From Marinobacter sp. (GTDB lineage: Bacteria > Pseudomonadota > Gammaproteobacteria > Pseudomonadales > Oleiphilaceae), in assembly GCA_030149475.1 (NCBI GenBank), contig JASBRL010000016.1:1-63494 (forward strand): a stretch of 63,494 nt of DNA, given 5' to 3'. Position numbers and translations under genes: made by a program. The notes beneath the pieces are model-generated. The model was given only the letters and a program-made list of their open reading frames with translations. It had not been told where the DNA came from and did not search any database. Of the stretch, positions 9,423 through 18,692 are shown one piece after another (the stretch's first letter is position 1; every line of letters begins with the position of its first letter).

Positions 9423-10727
9423 ATGTCATACCACCTTTACGTGAGGCCCCTGCCGCCATTCCCGGACAGCCCGGCTGATACCGGTGAGCAGACCTTTAAC
9501 TGGGTACTGCTGGATGCCAGTGGCGAGGCACAGGCACGGGGTGTCGGTGAAACCCGACAGGCGATCGAGCAGACGCTGGCGCAGAACGCGCTGGACTCGG
9601 TTCGATTGACTGGCCTGATACCGGGCGATGAGGCACTGTTCTGCTGGGCCGATATTCCGGCCAGGCAGGAACGTCACATCCGTCAGGCGCTTCCTTATGC
9701 AGTTGAAGAGCAACTTGCCCAGGATGTTGACTCCATGCATCTGGCGCTGGGTCAGCGTGAAGCGCCAGGCTTCCGGGTGGCCGCGATTGATCATCAGCGT
9801 ATGGCGACCTGGTCGGCACTGTTCAGCGACTGGCATCAGGTAAGGCTGGAGGCCATTCTGCCGGATGCCGCGCTGCTGCCAGTGGTGGACGAGGACTGGT
9901 CCATCTGCATGGACGGTGATACAGCGCTGCTGGCGAGTAAGCGGGGCGAGTGGCTACGTATGCACATCGATAATCTGGTGATTTTTGCCGATACTCTGGC
10001 CATGCCGATGGACGATGAGGTCGCCGCGGAGGTCAGGGTGACACTGTATGGCAGTCAGGAGGATTTTGACCGGCAGGCGTCTCTGGTCTCTACGCTGCAA
10101 GGTTCGGACAGGCTGACCGTTAAACTGCAGGCTCTGGAACTGGTTCCGCTGGCACTGCTTGCCCATGCCGGCCATCACCGCCTGAGTCACCCCATCAACC
10201 TGTGCCAGGGCCGCTATGCGGTCCGGTCCGACGACGGCAGTGCGCTGGGGCCATGGCGTCCGCTCATCGCAGTCGCATGCCTGTGGTTCGTACTGCAGGT
10301 CGGCGTTGACATCGGCCTGGGCGTTTATCGCCATCAGCAGGCATCCGCCCTGGAGCAGCAGGCAATGTCGATCTACCATCAGGCCTTTCCAGACAACCGG
10401 TCGACCCGCGTCGACAACGTCAGGCGGGTGCTGGAGGGGCAACTCCGGGTGGCCGGAGAGCAGGGCAGCGATGCCGGTTTTCTGTACCTGATGAAGGCAA
10501 CCGGGCAGCAGTACGCTGCGCTGTCGGGCAACCGTTCGGTCGAGTTCAACGCCATCAATTACAGTCAGGCCAGGGGCGAACTGGTAGTCGACCTCAAGGC
10601 CGACAATTTCAGTAAACTGAATGCGTTGCGCACAGGACTGACGAGGGACGGACTGAAGGCGGAAATTGGCTCGGTCGTAAATGAGGCCAATGGTGCTCGT
10701 GGCAGACTGACAATTTCCGGGGGATGA
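9423..10727 (+). CDS. gspL: Type II secretion assembly protein GspL
   Basis: A 434-residue bitopic protein. It has an N-terminal cytoplasmic actin-like domain (about 1-250) that holds GspE, one membrane segment near 277-297 (PLIAVACLWFVLQVGVDIGL), and a periplasmic ferredoxin-like domain (about 345-434) that pairs with GspM. It follows gspK by 50 bases and precedes gspM by 4. Confidence 0.9.
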   Translation: MSYHLYVRPLPPFPDSPADTGEQTFNWVLLDASGEAQARGVGETRQAIEQTLAQNALDSVRLTGLIPGDEALFCWADIPARQERHIRQALPYAVEEQLAQDVDSMHLALGQREAPGFRVAAIDHQRMATWSALFSDWHQVRLEAILPDAALLPVVDEDWSICMDGDTALLASKRGEWLRMHIDNLVIFADTLAMPMDDEVAAEVRVTLYGSQEDFDRQASLVSTLQGSDRLTVKLQALELVPLALLAHAGHHRLSHPINLCQGRYAVRSDDGSALGPWRPLIAVACLWFVLQVGVDIGLGVYRHQQASALEQQAMSIYHQAFPDNRSTRVDNVRRVLEGQLRVAGEQGSDAGFLYLMKATGQQYAALSGNRSVEFNAINYSQARGELVVDLKADNFSKLNALRTGLTRDGLKAEIGSVVNEANGARGRLTISGG

Positions 10728-10731
10728 CGGC

Positions 10732-11259
10732 ATGTGGAACCGACTCAGTAAATACCCGCCAGTACAGAAGCTGGTGACACAGTATGATCACCTGCCGCGA
10801 CGCGATCAGCAGGCTCTGATGCTGCTCGCGGTGGCGGTAACGCTGGCGATCGTCTATTTTGCTATCTGGCGGCCAGCGGTCGAGTACCGGCGGGACGCAG
10901 ACGTGGAACGGAAAAATGCTGCAGAGCTTGTCAACTGGATGCAGGCGAATCAGGCTCGTATCCAGCAACTGGCGCAAAGTCGCAACCCGGACCGTTCGTC
11001 GACGTCGACGCTCAGTGACAGCCGTGCGCTTATGTCAACGGTGACCCGCAGCGCAGGTGAGGCGGGATTGACACTGCAACGATTTGAGCCCAGTGGCGAA
11101 CGGGCCATTCGGGTCTGGATGGAAAAAGTACCATTCAATCAGGTCGCAGCCTGGCTGGAAAAATTGACAACGGATTACGGCATTCAGGTTGATCAGGCGG
11201 CCCTGGATCGCGGTGATGATCCGGGAATAGTGTCCGTCAGGCTGACGTTGCAGATTTGA
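10732..11259 (+). CDS. gspM: Type II secretion assembly protein GspM
   Basis: A 175-residue inner-membrane protein: a short cytoplasmic N-terminus, one membrane helix (about 22-43, ALMLLAVAVTLAIVYFAIW), a coiled coil, and a periplasmic ferredoxin-like domain (about 100-175). It stabilises GspL. It is the last gsp gene here; no gspN or gspO follows. Confidence 0.9.
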   Translation: MWNRLSKYPPVQKLVTQYDHLPRRDQQALMLLAVAVTLAIVYFAIWRPAVEYRRDADVERKNAAELVNWMQANQARIQQLAQSRNPDRSSTSTLSDSRALMSTVTRSAGEAGLTLQRFEPSGERAIRVWMEKVPFNQVAAWLEKLTTDYGIQVDQAALDRGDDPGIVSVRLTLQI

Positions 11260-11325
11260 TTGCCGCAGCACCTGGCCAGCACCACACTGATTGACGGCTT
11301 GACGCTGCCTGCGGAGTTCCTGACG

Positions 11326-12003
11326 ATGAGCTATAGCAACCAGTCCAGCAGCAGTCATTCCAGCAAGTTACAACCAGTGATTGTGCGACTGGATGGGTCG
11401 GCGCTGAACGAAGCCAAATCCATTCTGTTCCAGGCTTACCGGCACGAACCCACCTTCCAGGCTCTTTTCGACAGCGGGCGGTCGGGGTATGACCAACGGG
11501 TCCGTGCCACCATCCGCGAACTGATCGGCCTGTATTTTGATCTGCGCCAGGAGGCAATAGGCATCGTGCAGAAAGACACCCTGGTGGCGGTGGCGTTTAT
11601 CGGGGATCCTGATTTGCGGCTCAATCTCACCAGCCAACTCAGTTGGCGTATCCGTATGTTGCTGACCGCAGGGTTTTCAGCGACCCGCCGGTACATGGAT
11701 TACCATGAGCAGATCAAGCAATTGCTGCCAGCTGGCGGTGCCCATCAGTTGCCCTTGATGGGTGTTCATCCCAAGTACCAGAACCGTGGCTATGGACGCC
11801 TTCTTCTGGAAGCTGTAGAACGCTTGTGTGCGGAAAATCCGCGGGGCAGTGGTTTGGTGCTGGATACGGGTAACAGCCGCTACCTCGACTTCTACGAATC
11901 GCTGGGTTTTCGGAATCTGGGCAAAATAACAGTGGGCAACTTTGAGGATTACGTACTGTTCCGTGAAGTTGGTCCCGTCATCAGTAAAGCGAACACGGCC
12001 TGA
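11326..12003 (+). CDS. GNAT-family N-acetyltransferase
   Basis: A 225-residue protein with a GNAT fold. The acetyl-CoA loop is QNRGYGRLLLEAVERL, preceded by the beta-4 strand LMGVHP, and the C-terminal strand contains YLDFYESLGFRNLG. The start at 11326 is preferred over an upstream TTG at 11260 because GGAG lies 9 bases before the ATG. The substrate is unknown. It follows gspM by 66 bases and may be co-transcribed, but nothing ties it functionally to secretion. Confidence 0.8.
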   Translation: MSYSNQSSSSHSSKLQPVIVRLDGSALNEAKSILFQAYRHEPTFQALFDSGRSGYDQRVRATIRELIGLYFDLRQEAIGIVQKDTLVAVAFIGDPDLRLNLTSQLSWRIRMLLTAGFSATRRYMDYHEQIKQLLPAGGAHQLPLMGVHPKYQNRGYGRLLLEAVERLCAENPRGSGLVLDTGNSRYLDFYESLGFRNLGKITVGNFEDYVLFREVGPVISKANTA

Positions 12004-12040
12004 TCGCCGGTTCCGCCTGTTTTAACAATGAGGAGAGAGA

Positions 12041-13408
12041 GTGGCCGTTTCCTACGATTATGATCTGGTAGTGGTTGGTGCCGGTTCCGGCGGTGTCAGG
12101 CTGGCGCGGATGTCTGCCCAGCGGGGCGCCCGGGTTGCCATTGTGGAATCACGCTATCTGGGAGGTACCTGTGTCAATGTGGGGTGCGTCCCCAAAAAAC
12201 TCTTTTTTTACGGCTCACATGTACGTGAAGACGTCCAGGACGCCGCCGGTTATGGCTGGTCGGTCCCCGACGATCAGGTCCAATTCGACTGGCCCAAACT
12301 GGTTGCCAACAAAAATGCTGAAATCGAGCGCCTGAATCGCATCTACGGTCGCCTGCTGGAGACCGCCGGCGTTACCATCATCCGGGGAACGGCCACGCTG
12401 GCGGACGACCACACCGTTGTAGTCGGTGCGCAGAAGCTGACCAGCGAACACATTACGGTTGCAACCGGTAGCTGGCCCGTCATTCCCGATATTCCCGGCA
12501 GGGAATGCATCCTGAGTTCCAACGAGATGTTCTACCTGCCGCAGTTGCCGCGTCAGGCGGTCATCTGGGGTGGCGGCTATATCGCCGTCGAGTTCGCCGG
12601 CATCCTGGCGGGGCTGGGGGTCGAGACCACGTTGCTTTATCGCGGCGATCTGTTTTTGCGCGGTTTCGACGATGACATCCGCACCTTTACCGCCCAGGAA
12701 ATGCGGAAAAAAGGCATTGATGTCCGTTTCGGTGTCACCATTGAGGCGGTCCAGGCCACCGATGCCCACTACGAGGTTTTCCTGTCCGACGGCAGTCGCA
12801 TGAGCACCGGTCTGGTCATGGCAGCGACAGGTCGTCGTGCGCTGATCGATGGCCTGGGGCTGGAAAATCTGGGTGTGAAGACCACCGGGTCCGGGTACGT
12901 GGACGCGGACGCGCACTTTCAGACATCGGTGCCGTCTATTACGGCGCTCGGTGATGTGATCGGAACCCCGCAACTGACACCGGTGGCGCTGGCTCAGGGG
13001 ATGGTCCTGGCGCGAAGACTCTTCGGTGATGGGCACGGCGAAATGGATTACACCGCCATTCCCACGGCAGTTTTCTGTCAGCCCAGTATCGGCACCGTCG
13101 GCCTGACCGAAGCAGAAGCCCGTGAGTCCCACGGCAGGCTGCGGATCTATCGGTCCGACTTCAAACCCATGAAGCATACCTTGAGTGGTCGGGACGAGCG
13201 AAGCCTGATGAAACTGGTGGTTGAAGACAGCACGGACAGGGTACTGGGTATCCACATGGTGGGGCCTGAATCCGGCGAGATCATTCAGGGACTGGCTGTG
13301 GCCGTGAAAGCCGGCGCGACCAAGGCCCATTTCGACAGCACGCTCGGGATTCACCCCACCTCCGCCGAAGAGTTCGTTACCATGCGCGAAGCGGTGGAGG
13401 TTCCCTAA
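12041..13408 (+). CDS. gorA: Glutathione-disulfide reductase
   Basis: A 455-residue homodimeric flavoprotein reducing GSSG with NADPH. It has the FAD dinucleotide fold VVGAGSGG at about 10-17, the redox disulfide motif GGTCVNVGCVPKK near 42-54, and a second Rossmann fold GGGYIAVEFAGILAG followed by a basic Tyr-Arg pair that favours NADPH. The dimer-interface motif HPTSAEEF near the end supplies the catalytic His. The start is GTG with AGGAGAG upstream. The 3' end overlaps the convergent kinase gene by 4 bases. Confidence 0.92.
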   Translation: MAVSYDYDLVVVGAGSGGVRLARMSAQRGARVAIVESRYLGGTCVNVGCVPKKLFFYGSHVREDVQDAAGYGWSVPDDQVQFDWPKLVANKNAEIERLNRIYGRLLETAGVTIIRGTATLADDHTVVVGAQKLTSEHITVATGSWPVIPDIPGRECILSSNEMFYLPQLPRQAVIWGGGYIAVEFAGILAGLGVETTLLYRGDLFLRGFDDDIRTFTAQEMRKKGIDVRFGVTIEAVQATDAHYEVFLSDGSRMSTGLVMAATGRRALIDGLGLENLGVKTTGSGYVDADAHFQTSVPSITALGDVIGTPQLTPVALAQGMVLARRLFGDGHGEMDYTAIPTAVFCQPSIGTVGLTEAEARESHGRLRIYRSDFKPMKHTLSGRDERSLMKLVVEDSTDRVLGIHMVGPESGEIIQGLAVAVKAGATKAHFDSTLGIHPTSAEEFVTMREAVEVP

Positions 13409-15375
13409 AGTTGTATCCAGCGACTCAGGGCATCCCTGAGTCGCTCCTTCCTGACCGGTTTTGAAATATAGTCGTTCATGCCTGCTTCGTGGCAGGCTGT
13501 TGCCGTTCCCGGCAGTGCATCCGCTGTCAAGGCGATGATCGGGGTCGGGGTGCGCGAGGTCAGGTTTTCCCAGTCCCGTATGGCGCGGGTGGCCTCGTAG
13601 CCATCCATTAAAGGCATCTGGCAGTCCATCAGAATGACGGCGTAGTCCCGATGGCTGGCGCGTACCCGATCAACGGCCTGCTGGCCATTGTCCACGTAGT
13701 CTGTGTCAAACCCGAGCCGGGTCAGCAGGGCAGTTGCCACCCGCTGGTTGACCGGGTTGTCCTCGACCACCAGAGCGTGCGCCCTTGCTGTCTGCTTGCC
13801 GGTCAGCAAGGGTGTTATTGAGGCCATTTCAGACGCGGGTGGGGCGCAGGACCCGGTGCTGATTGTCTCACGGTATTCAAACGGCAGCTCGAACTTGAAC
13901 GATGACCCCGCCCCGATGTCTGTTTCAACCCGGATGTGGCCTCCCATCAACTCGATCAGACGCTGAACCAGCGCAAGTCCAATGCCAGTGCCACCTTGCT
14001 GACGGGTGGGAGAGCTGTCGAGCTGACCAAAGCTGCTGAAGGCATCTTCCATCCGGCCCATCGGCATACCGCGTCCGGAATCGCGGACGTCGCAGGTGAG
14101 AATAATGCAGCTCTCCTCCAGGGGTTGCCAGTCAGCCGTCACCGTGACGTTGCCTTCATCCGTGAACTTGATTGCGTTATCCAGCAGGCAGGCCAGGACC
14201 TGGCGCAGTCGGGCTGCGTCGCCCTGAACAACCGGGTTCGCCGCGGGCCAGTCCCCGGTATACTCGCAGTTGAGCTTCAGACCGTTTTGTTCGGACAGAT
14301 GACGGTAGCTGGCGCAACAGTTGCTGATGAGATCACGCAGATCAAAGCCGGCGTAGTCCAGTACCAGTTTGCCCCGGTCAACCCGGGAAAAATCCAGGAT
14401 ATCGCCAATGACAACCAGCAGATCTTCCGTCGATTGGCTTGCGGTGGTCAGGTAATCTTTCTGGGACTTTGACAGCGGTTCCTCGGCAATCAGCTGGAGC
14501 ATCCCCAACACGCCGTTTAACGGCGTGCGCAGTTCGTGGCTCATGATCGCGAGAAATTCAGATTTGGCGACGTTAGCGCTTTCCGCGCGTTCGCGGGCAT
14601 GTTCGGACAGTTCGAGGCTGGCATCGTTGGCGCTGCGGAGGCTGGCCAGATGGTTGGCCAGCGCATTGAGATTCTGATCAAGCTCGACAATTTCCGCTGA
14701 CGCATGGGGAGGTGTTCCTCGCGAGGGCTCGTACTGTCGATCCATGAGGCCGCGGACGCGTTGCGACAGGCCGTAGATTGGCCCCACGATGGTGTCCAGC
14801 ATGCGACTGACCACGATCAATGTGAAGATCAGCAGTGACAACCCCACGCCCAGAGAGCTCCAGATAATGTCTTTCCGACGGCTGGCGAGGCGTTGATCGG
14901 ACACCCCGACTTCCACCGTCCCAAGGCGCATGGCACCCGAGTTGAAATGATAATCGGGCTCGAACCAGTCAACACGGTTGCTGTCTCTCATGTTCAATGG
15001 CTGTTGCAGGATATCGGATTGAAAAACCTGTATGTCATCATTACGATGTCCAGCCGCAGAGTCGTCCCGGGACACAAAACCGACCGGGGTACCGGCGACG
15101 TCCGTCACCCGTATCCACGCCGCGTTGCTTCGGTGCAGTGAGCGCTCGATGATCTGCTTCAGTGCATCGCCATTGCCGGAAACTACCGCGTACTCGACCG
15201 CCGGAGCCAGGTTGTCGGCGAGGGTCTGACTGCCGTTGTAGAGGTCAGTCCGCGCATCATCCAGCCGGGCAGAGGTAAAAAAGCCTATTAACACCACGAA
15301 CATGACAATGGCAGGCAGGGCGCCAAGCCAGAGAAGCTGAGTGCTCAGCGCTTTGTTGCTCTGCCTGCGATTCAT
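13405..15375 (-). CDS. Hybrid sensor histidine kinase with C-terminal receiver
   Basis: A 656-residue membrane kinase. It has membrane helices at about 12-33 and 172-192 enclosing a periplasmic sensor region of about 135 residues, a HAMP-like linker (about 193-255), HisKA with the phospho-acceptor His280 in MSHELRTPLNG, and HATPase_c (N box LLDNAIKF near 397-404, G boxes DSGRGMP and GGTGIGLA). The receiver domain from about 534 has predicted phospho-Asp584 in ILMDCQMP. No HPt domain or DNA-binding output is present, so a separate phosphotransfer partner is needed. The start codon overlaps the stop of the periplasmic binding-protein gene (ATGA), which indicates translational coupling. This suggests the binding protein feeds a signal to the kinase. 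Confidence 0.92.
   Translation of the reverse strand: MNRRQSNKALSTQLLWLGALPAIVMFVVLIGFFTSARLDDARTDLYNGSQTLADNLAPAVEYAVVSGNGDALKQIIERSLHRSNAAWIRVTDVAGTPVGFVSRDDSAAGHRNDDIQVFQSDILQQPLNMRDSNRVDWFEPDYHFNSGAMRLGTVEVGVSDQRLASRRKDIIWSSLGVGLSLLIFTLIVVSRMLDTIVGPIYGLSQRVRGLMDRQYEPSRGTPPHASAEIVELDQNLNALANHLASLRSANDASLELSEHARERAESANVAKSEFLAIMSHELRTPLNGVLGMLQLIAEEPLSKSQKDYLTTASQSTEDLLVVIGDILDFSRVDRGKLVLDYAGFDLRDLISNCCASYRHLSEQNGLKLNCEYTGDWPAANPVVQGDAARLRQVLACLLDNAIKFTDEGNVTVTADWQPLEESCIILTCDVRDSGRGMPMGRMEDAFSSFGQLDSSPTRQQGGTGIGLALVQRLIELMGGHIRVETDIGAGSSFKFELPFEYRETISTGSCAPPASEMASITPLLTGKQTARAHALVVEDNPVNQRVATALLTRLGFDTDYVDNGQQAVDRVRASHRDYAVILMDCQMPLMDGYEATRAIRDWENLTSRTPTPIIALTADALPGTATACHEAGMNDYISKPVRKERLRDALSRWIQL
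13420..13444 (+). terminator. Hairpin inside the kinase 3' end, likely gorA terminator
   Basis: A perfect 11-bp stem (GCGACTCAGGG / CCCTGAGTCGC) with a 3-base loop starts 11 bases after the gorA stop. It lies wholly within the last codons of the convergent kinase gene. The bases after it (TCCTTCCTG) are only moderately T-rich. Confidence 0.5.
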
Positions 15376-16367
15376 GGCGTATCCTTCCCGGGTAGTGTGT
15401 CCAGCAAATCCCGAAGAGATTGCGCCAGTTCCTGTGGGTCATTCAGGGGAATATTCAACGACCGCGCGACCTGTCGATTGACTTTGACCGCGAAACCGGT
15501 GGGGAAGTCTGCGGCTGGCAACTGGCCAGACGACTGGAACGCGTCAAAATAACGCAGGGTATCGGAGATGATTACCGATATGGGCGAATAAACGGACGCC
15601 AGTGAGCCTGCATTGACAAAGGCCCGGTTAGGTCCGATGACAATTCGGTTCCGGCGGTACGCGGTCAACAGTATGTGCTTGACGGTACGGGAGTTGAATA
15701 TGGCGGGGTCCGGAACCCCGAGCAGGAAATCACCGTAGGTCAGGGCGCGGGAAAGAGTGGAGATCAGCGCGCTTTCGTCATCCATCACGAAGACTTTCAG
15801 TTCCAGTCCCAGGTCCTGAAGCTGCTGCTGGTAGCTGCGGTACCTGGCAAGCTCATCCGGCGTTGCCAGCACCGCGATGTGGGTCGCCCGGGGCAGAATC
15901 AGATGGCCCAGTAGCGCCTGCTCTATCAACGGTGGATTGTAATAAATCGCCGAAATCGGCGCGCCTGAACGGCCCCGGTACGGCGCAAACCGGGCTTCAT
16001 CGACCATCAGCGCGAGGGTGGGCGGCCGCGGTTGCTGCTGCTGAACCCGGTTCAGGGCCTGGGCACCAAGGGTGAGCACCAGGGTGTCCGGATGGGCGGT
16101 GCTTAATTCCCGGCTATAGGTATCCATTTGCACGGACGGCCCGAGTTGTTGCCTCAAAAGAGCCTCGAACCGCAGATTGAAGGCGGCGTTGGCTGACCCC
16201 GCAATGTAAAGGCTGGTCCTGTACCTGGGTATATGGGGAGGCTGCTCTGAGGCACGAATGGTTGCGGAACAGACAACGGCCAGCAATGAGAGTAACAGCA
16301 GAATGAACTTTACGCCCCGCCGCTGAAATAACTGCTGTGACAACCTGTCGTGAATGACCTGTTCCAT
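15372..16367 (-). CDS. Exported substrate-binding-like protein (ABC_sub_bind type)
   Basis: A 331-residue protein with an uncleaved-anchor or signal segment at about 20-40 (VKFILLLLSLLAVVCSATI) and a two-lobed periplasmic binding fold. The fold is recognisable from elements such as YIAGSANAAFN, DTLVLTLGAQAL, PISAIYYNPPL, THIAVLATP and AFVNAGSLASVYSP. Proteins of this family (DUF534/ABC_sub_bind) bind small ligands, but no permease or ATPase gene is nearby, so a sensory role is more likely. The start at 16367 is chosen because it clears the stop of the receptor gene by 43 bases and places the hydrophobic segment near the N-terminus. The longer ORF to 16523 overlaps the receptor. The ligand cannot be read from the sequence. 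Confidence 0.75.
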   Translation of the reverse strand: MEQVIHDRLSQQLFQRRGVKFILLLLSLLAVVCSATIRASEQPPHIPRYRTSLYIAGSANAAFNLRFEALLRQQLGPSVQMDTYSRELSTAHPDTLVLTLGAQALNRVQQQQPRPPTLALMVDEARFAPYRGRSGAPISAIYYNPPLIEQALLGHLILPRATHIAVLATPDELARYRSYQQQLQDLGLELKVFVMDDESALISTLSRALTYGDFLLGVPDPAIFNSRTVKHILLTAYRRNRIVIGPNRAFVNAGSLASVYSPISVIISDTLRYFDAFQSSGQLPAADFPTGFAVKVNRQVARSLNIPLNDPQELAQSLRDLLDTLPGKDTP

Positions 16368-16410
16368 GCCAACCCTGGTGTGCGCCCCAATCAATTCCGG
16401 CAAACCGGTG

Positions 16411-18492
16411 TCAGAACCTGACGCCTGCCTCAATGAAATACTGGTTTCTATCCCTGATAATGTTGTCTCGACTGTGAGGAGGTTTGTCGTTGAAGTAATG
16501 CTGCATAACAAACGCAATATCATAGCTTAGTCTAGGACTGTGGAAATTTTTCACCAGGCGCAAATCACCACGCTGGAAAGGCCCCTCCTTGAAGCGGTCG
16601 GCAAAATAATAGACGGCTGAAGAGGTTATGTCGTAGGCATATCTCTGTATCCACGCCAGGCTCCCGGAATGCTGGACGGTCAGCCGGCTCTCGAACTCGA
16701 TGTATCGCTGCTCGGCCACAGGGCTGCCCTTGGGCACTCCGCGATAGTCACCGTCCTGATCCATATAGGCATAGGTGAGCCGGAGCTGGCTTTTGCGGTA
16801 TTCCAGTGAGGACTCCACTTCGAAGCCCTGTTGATCCAGCGCCACATTGTTTTCAAGATCCCATTCATCGATGTTCAGGCGTCCACTGATAATATCCCGC
16901 AGACTGTCCCGGAAAAATTTCACTTCGCTCGACCAGAGTACGTCAGCCACTCGTAACTGATTGAAATAGCTTATTTCCCGGGAAAGAATATGCTCTTCCC
17001 GGTAGGTTCCCGGAGACCGGAACGTGGGCCCGACCCGCTGCCCTTCGAGCCCCCCGTAGGTGCCTGCGGGGGTGACATCAGTGGCCCGGTAGCCCCAGTT
17101 CGCATACTGCTCGAATGTGCTGGGCGTCCGGACCGCCTCGGATAGAACAAAACGCAGGGTCTGATTGTCGGTGAGCTGGAAATTGGCGGCGAATCGGGGT
17201 GAAAAAAAGTCTTTGTCCAGGTTGGTTGTGCTTTCGTAATTGCCCCCCAGATTGAAGGTCAGCCAAAAAACGGGCGTATATTCAACATTGCTGTAGACAC
17301 GGGACTGGTAATTGGCCTCATTGCCGTTGAAGTAGGTGTCCGAGGAGACAGTATCCTTGCGGTAGCCCAGACCCGACACCAGTCTGAGTTGCTGAGACAG
17401 CCGCAGCGTATCCTGAATTTCAAATTCCTGCCGTGATTCATCAATATTCTGGTCGGTTGTTGCGCAAAAAGGCTCGTAGCCGACCGGGCAGGTACGCCAT
17501 TGCTGCAGACGACGATAGCCCTGGTAAGCGCTCTGGATGTGAAAAAAATGATCCGGTGAGACGACATAGTTCCAGCGCAGCTGAATATACCGGTCATTTA
17601 CTGTTACATCGGGGTCTTGCAGTGCACCAAAGGCGCTGCCGATTTTGGCCTTGTCGACTTCATCCAGCCCGTCGGAGGCACCGGCGCGGAAATCCAGTGA
17701 TTGCTGGTCATTCAGCACGCCTGTGGAATCGTAAGTGAGCAGGTTGAAGTCGTAGCCGTTATGAAAAGGCACCTGCGCCAGAGTGCCATCAACCTGTTTT
17801 TGCAGCCTCTCATCGAAGCCTCTGGACTGGCGCTTCTGATAGGCCAGACGCCAATTGTAATCGCTGCTGGCATCCGCTACCGATCCGTATGCCTCACGAT
17901 ACCCGCGGCTGCCGGCACTACTGTGCAAGGTGACGCCCGCGGTATCCTCCGGAGACCGTGTGATAATATTGATGGTGCCGAGGAAGGCGTTGATGCCGTA
18001 AGCGGCGGCATTGGGCCCCCGGCTCACTTCGATACGCTCAATGCTCTCGAGTGCTACCGGCATCGCGTTCCAGTCGACCTGGGCGAGGCTGGGCTGATAG
18101 GCGGTACGGCCATCGATCTGAACCTGCAATCGCCGTTGTTCCTCGGCGACAGTGCCGTGATAACTGGCAACCGGCTTATTGCTGCGCACGTAGGCTACGG
18201 TCATACCGGGGACAAGACGGAATACTTCCACCAATGTCCGGATTCCCAGGTCCCTTATCAACTGTCCCTGTATCACCGTGGTACTGCCGGGTACTTTGGA
18301 CTTGGGTTGCCGTAAATGGGTGGTGGAGAGCACCTCCGGCACCCGGGACTCCAGTATAAAGGAATAATCAGCACCGATGGCGGTATCCGGCGAATCGCCC
18401 GAGTCAGCAAAAGCCTCGAAAGGCACCGACATCAGCAGCAGGCTGCCGCAACCAACCGCAGCGCGACGTGTTCTGAAAGATCGTATCGACAT
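16411..18492 (-). CDS. TonB-dependent outer-membrane receptor
   Basis: A 693-residue protein: signal peptide to about residue 30 (ending FEAFADSG), a plug domain at about 65-175 (PGSTTVIQGQLIRDLG, LVEVFRLVPGMTV, SIERIEVSRGPNAAAYG, GTINIITRSP), then a beta-barrel ending in the aromatic-rich strand YFIEAGVRF with C-terminal Phe. The ligand is unknown. The sequence feels closer to receptors encoded with signalling modules than to classic siderophore receptors; this is an impression only. The gene leads a three-gene minus-strand unit with a binding protein and a hybrid kinase. Confidence 0.9.
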   Translation of the reverse strand: MSIRSFRTRRAAVGCGSLLLMSVPFEAFADSGDSPDTAIGADYSFILESRVPEVLSTTHLRQPKSKVPGSTTVIQGQLIRDLGIRTLVEVFRLVPGMTVAYVRSNKPVASYHGTVAEEQRRLQVQIDGRTAYQPSLAQVDWNAMPVALESIERIEVSRGPNAAAYGINAFLGTINIITRSPEDTAGVTLHSSAGSRGYREAYGSVADASSDYNWRLAYQKRQSRGFDERLQKQVDGTLAQVPFHNGYDFNLLTYDSTGVLNDQQSLDFRAGASDGLDEVDKAKIGSAFGALQDPDVTVNDRYIQLRWNYVVSPDHFFHIQSAYQGYRRLQQWRTCPVGYEPFCATTDQNIDESRQEFEIQDTLRLSQQLRLVSGLGYRKDTVSSDTYFNGNEANYQSRVYSNVEYTPVFWLTFNLGGNYESTTNLDKDFFSPRFAANFQLTDNQTLRFVLSEAVRTPSTFEQYANWGYRATDVTPAGTYGGLEGQRVGPTFRSPGTYREEHILSREISYFNQLRVADVLWSSEVKFFRDSLRDIISGRLNIDEWDLENNVALDQQGFEVESSLEYRKSQLRLTYAYMDQDGDYRGVPKGSPVAEQRYIEFESRLTVQHSGSLAWIQRYAYDITSSAVYYFADRFKEGPFQRGDLRLVKNFHSPRLSYDIAFVMQHYFNDKPPHSRDNIIRDRNQYFIEAGVRF

Positions 18493-18692
18493 GAGTCCGG
18501 TTTTATAATGGGCCGAGTTTTGGTATCAGGGAACTGGTCGGGCATACGACCCACCCTGACGCATGTTATAAGAGAACTTCTGAGCAAGTTCTGGACAGGC
18601 GGTCAGACACCAATACTCACAGCGTTGCGGCGAAGTGGGTCAAAGCCACATTAACACGATTTAATACTAGTGTCCCAATCGGAGAGGTGCGA

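Noticed and set aside
12215..13354. 379-codon antisense ORF opposite gorA
   Set aside because: Frame shadow; gorA on the other strand is certain.
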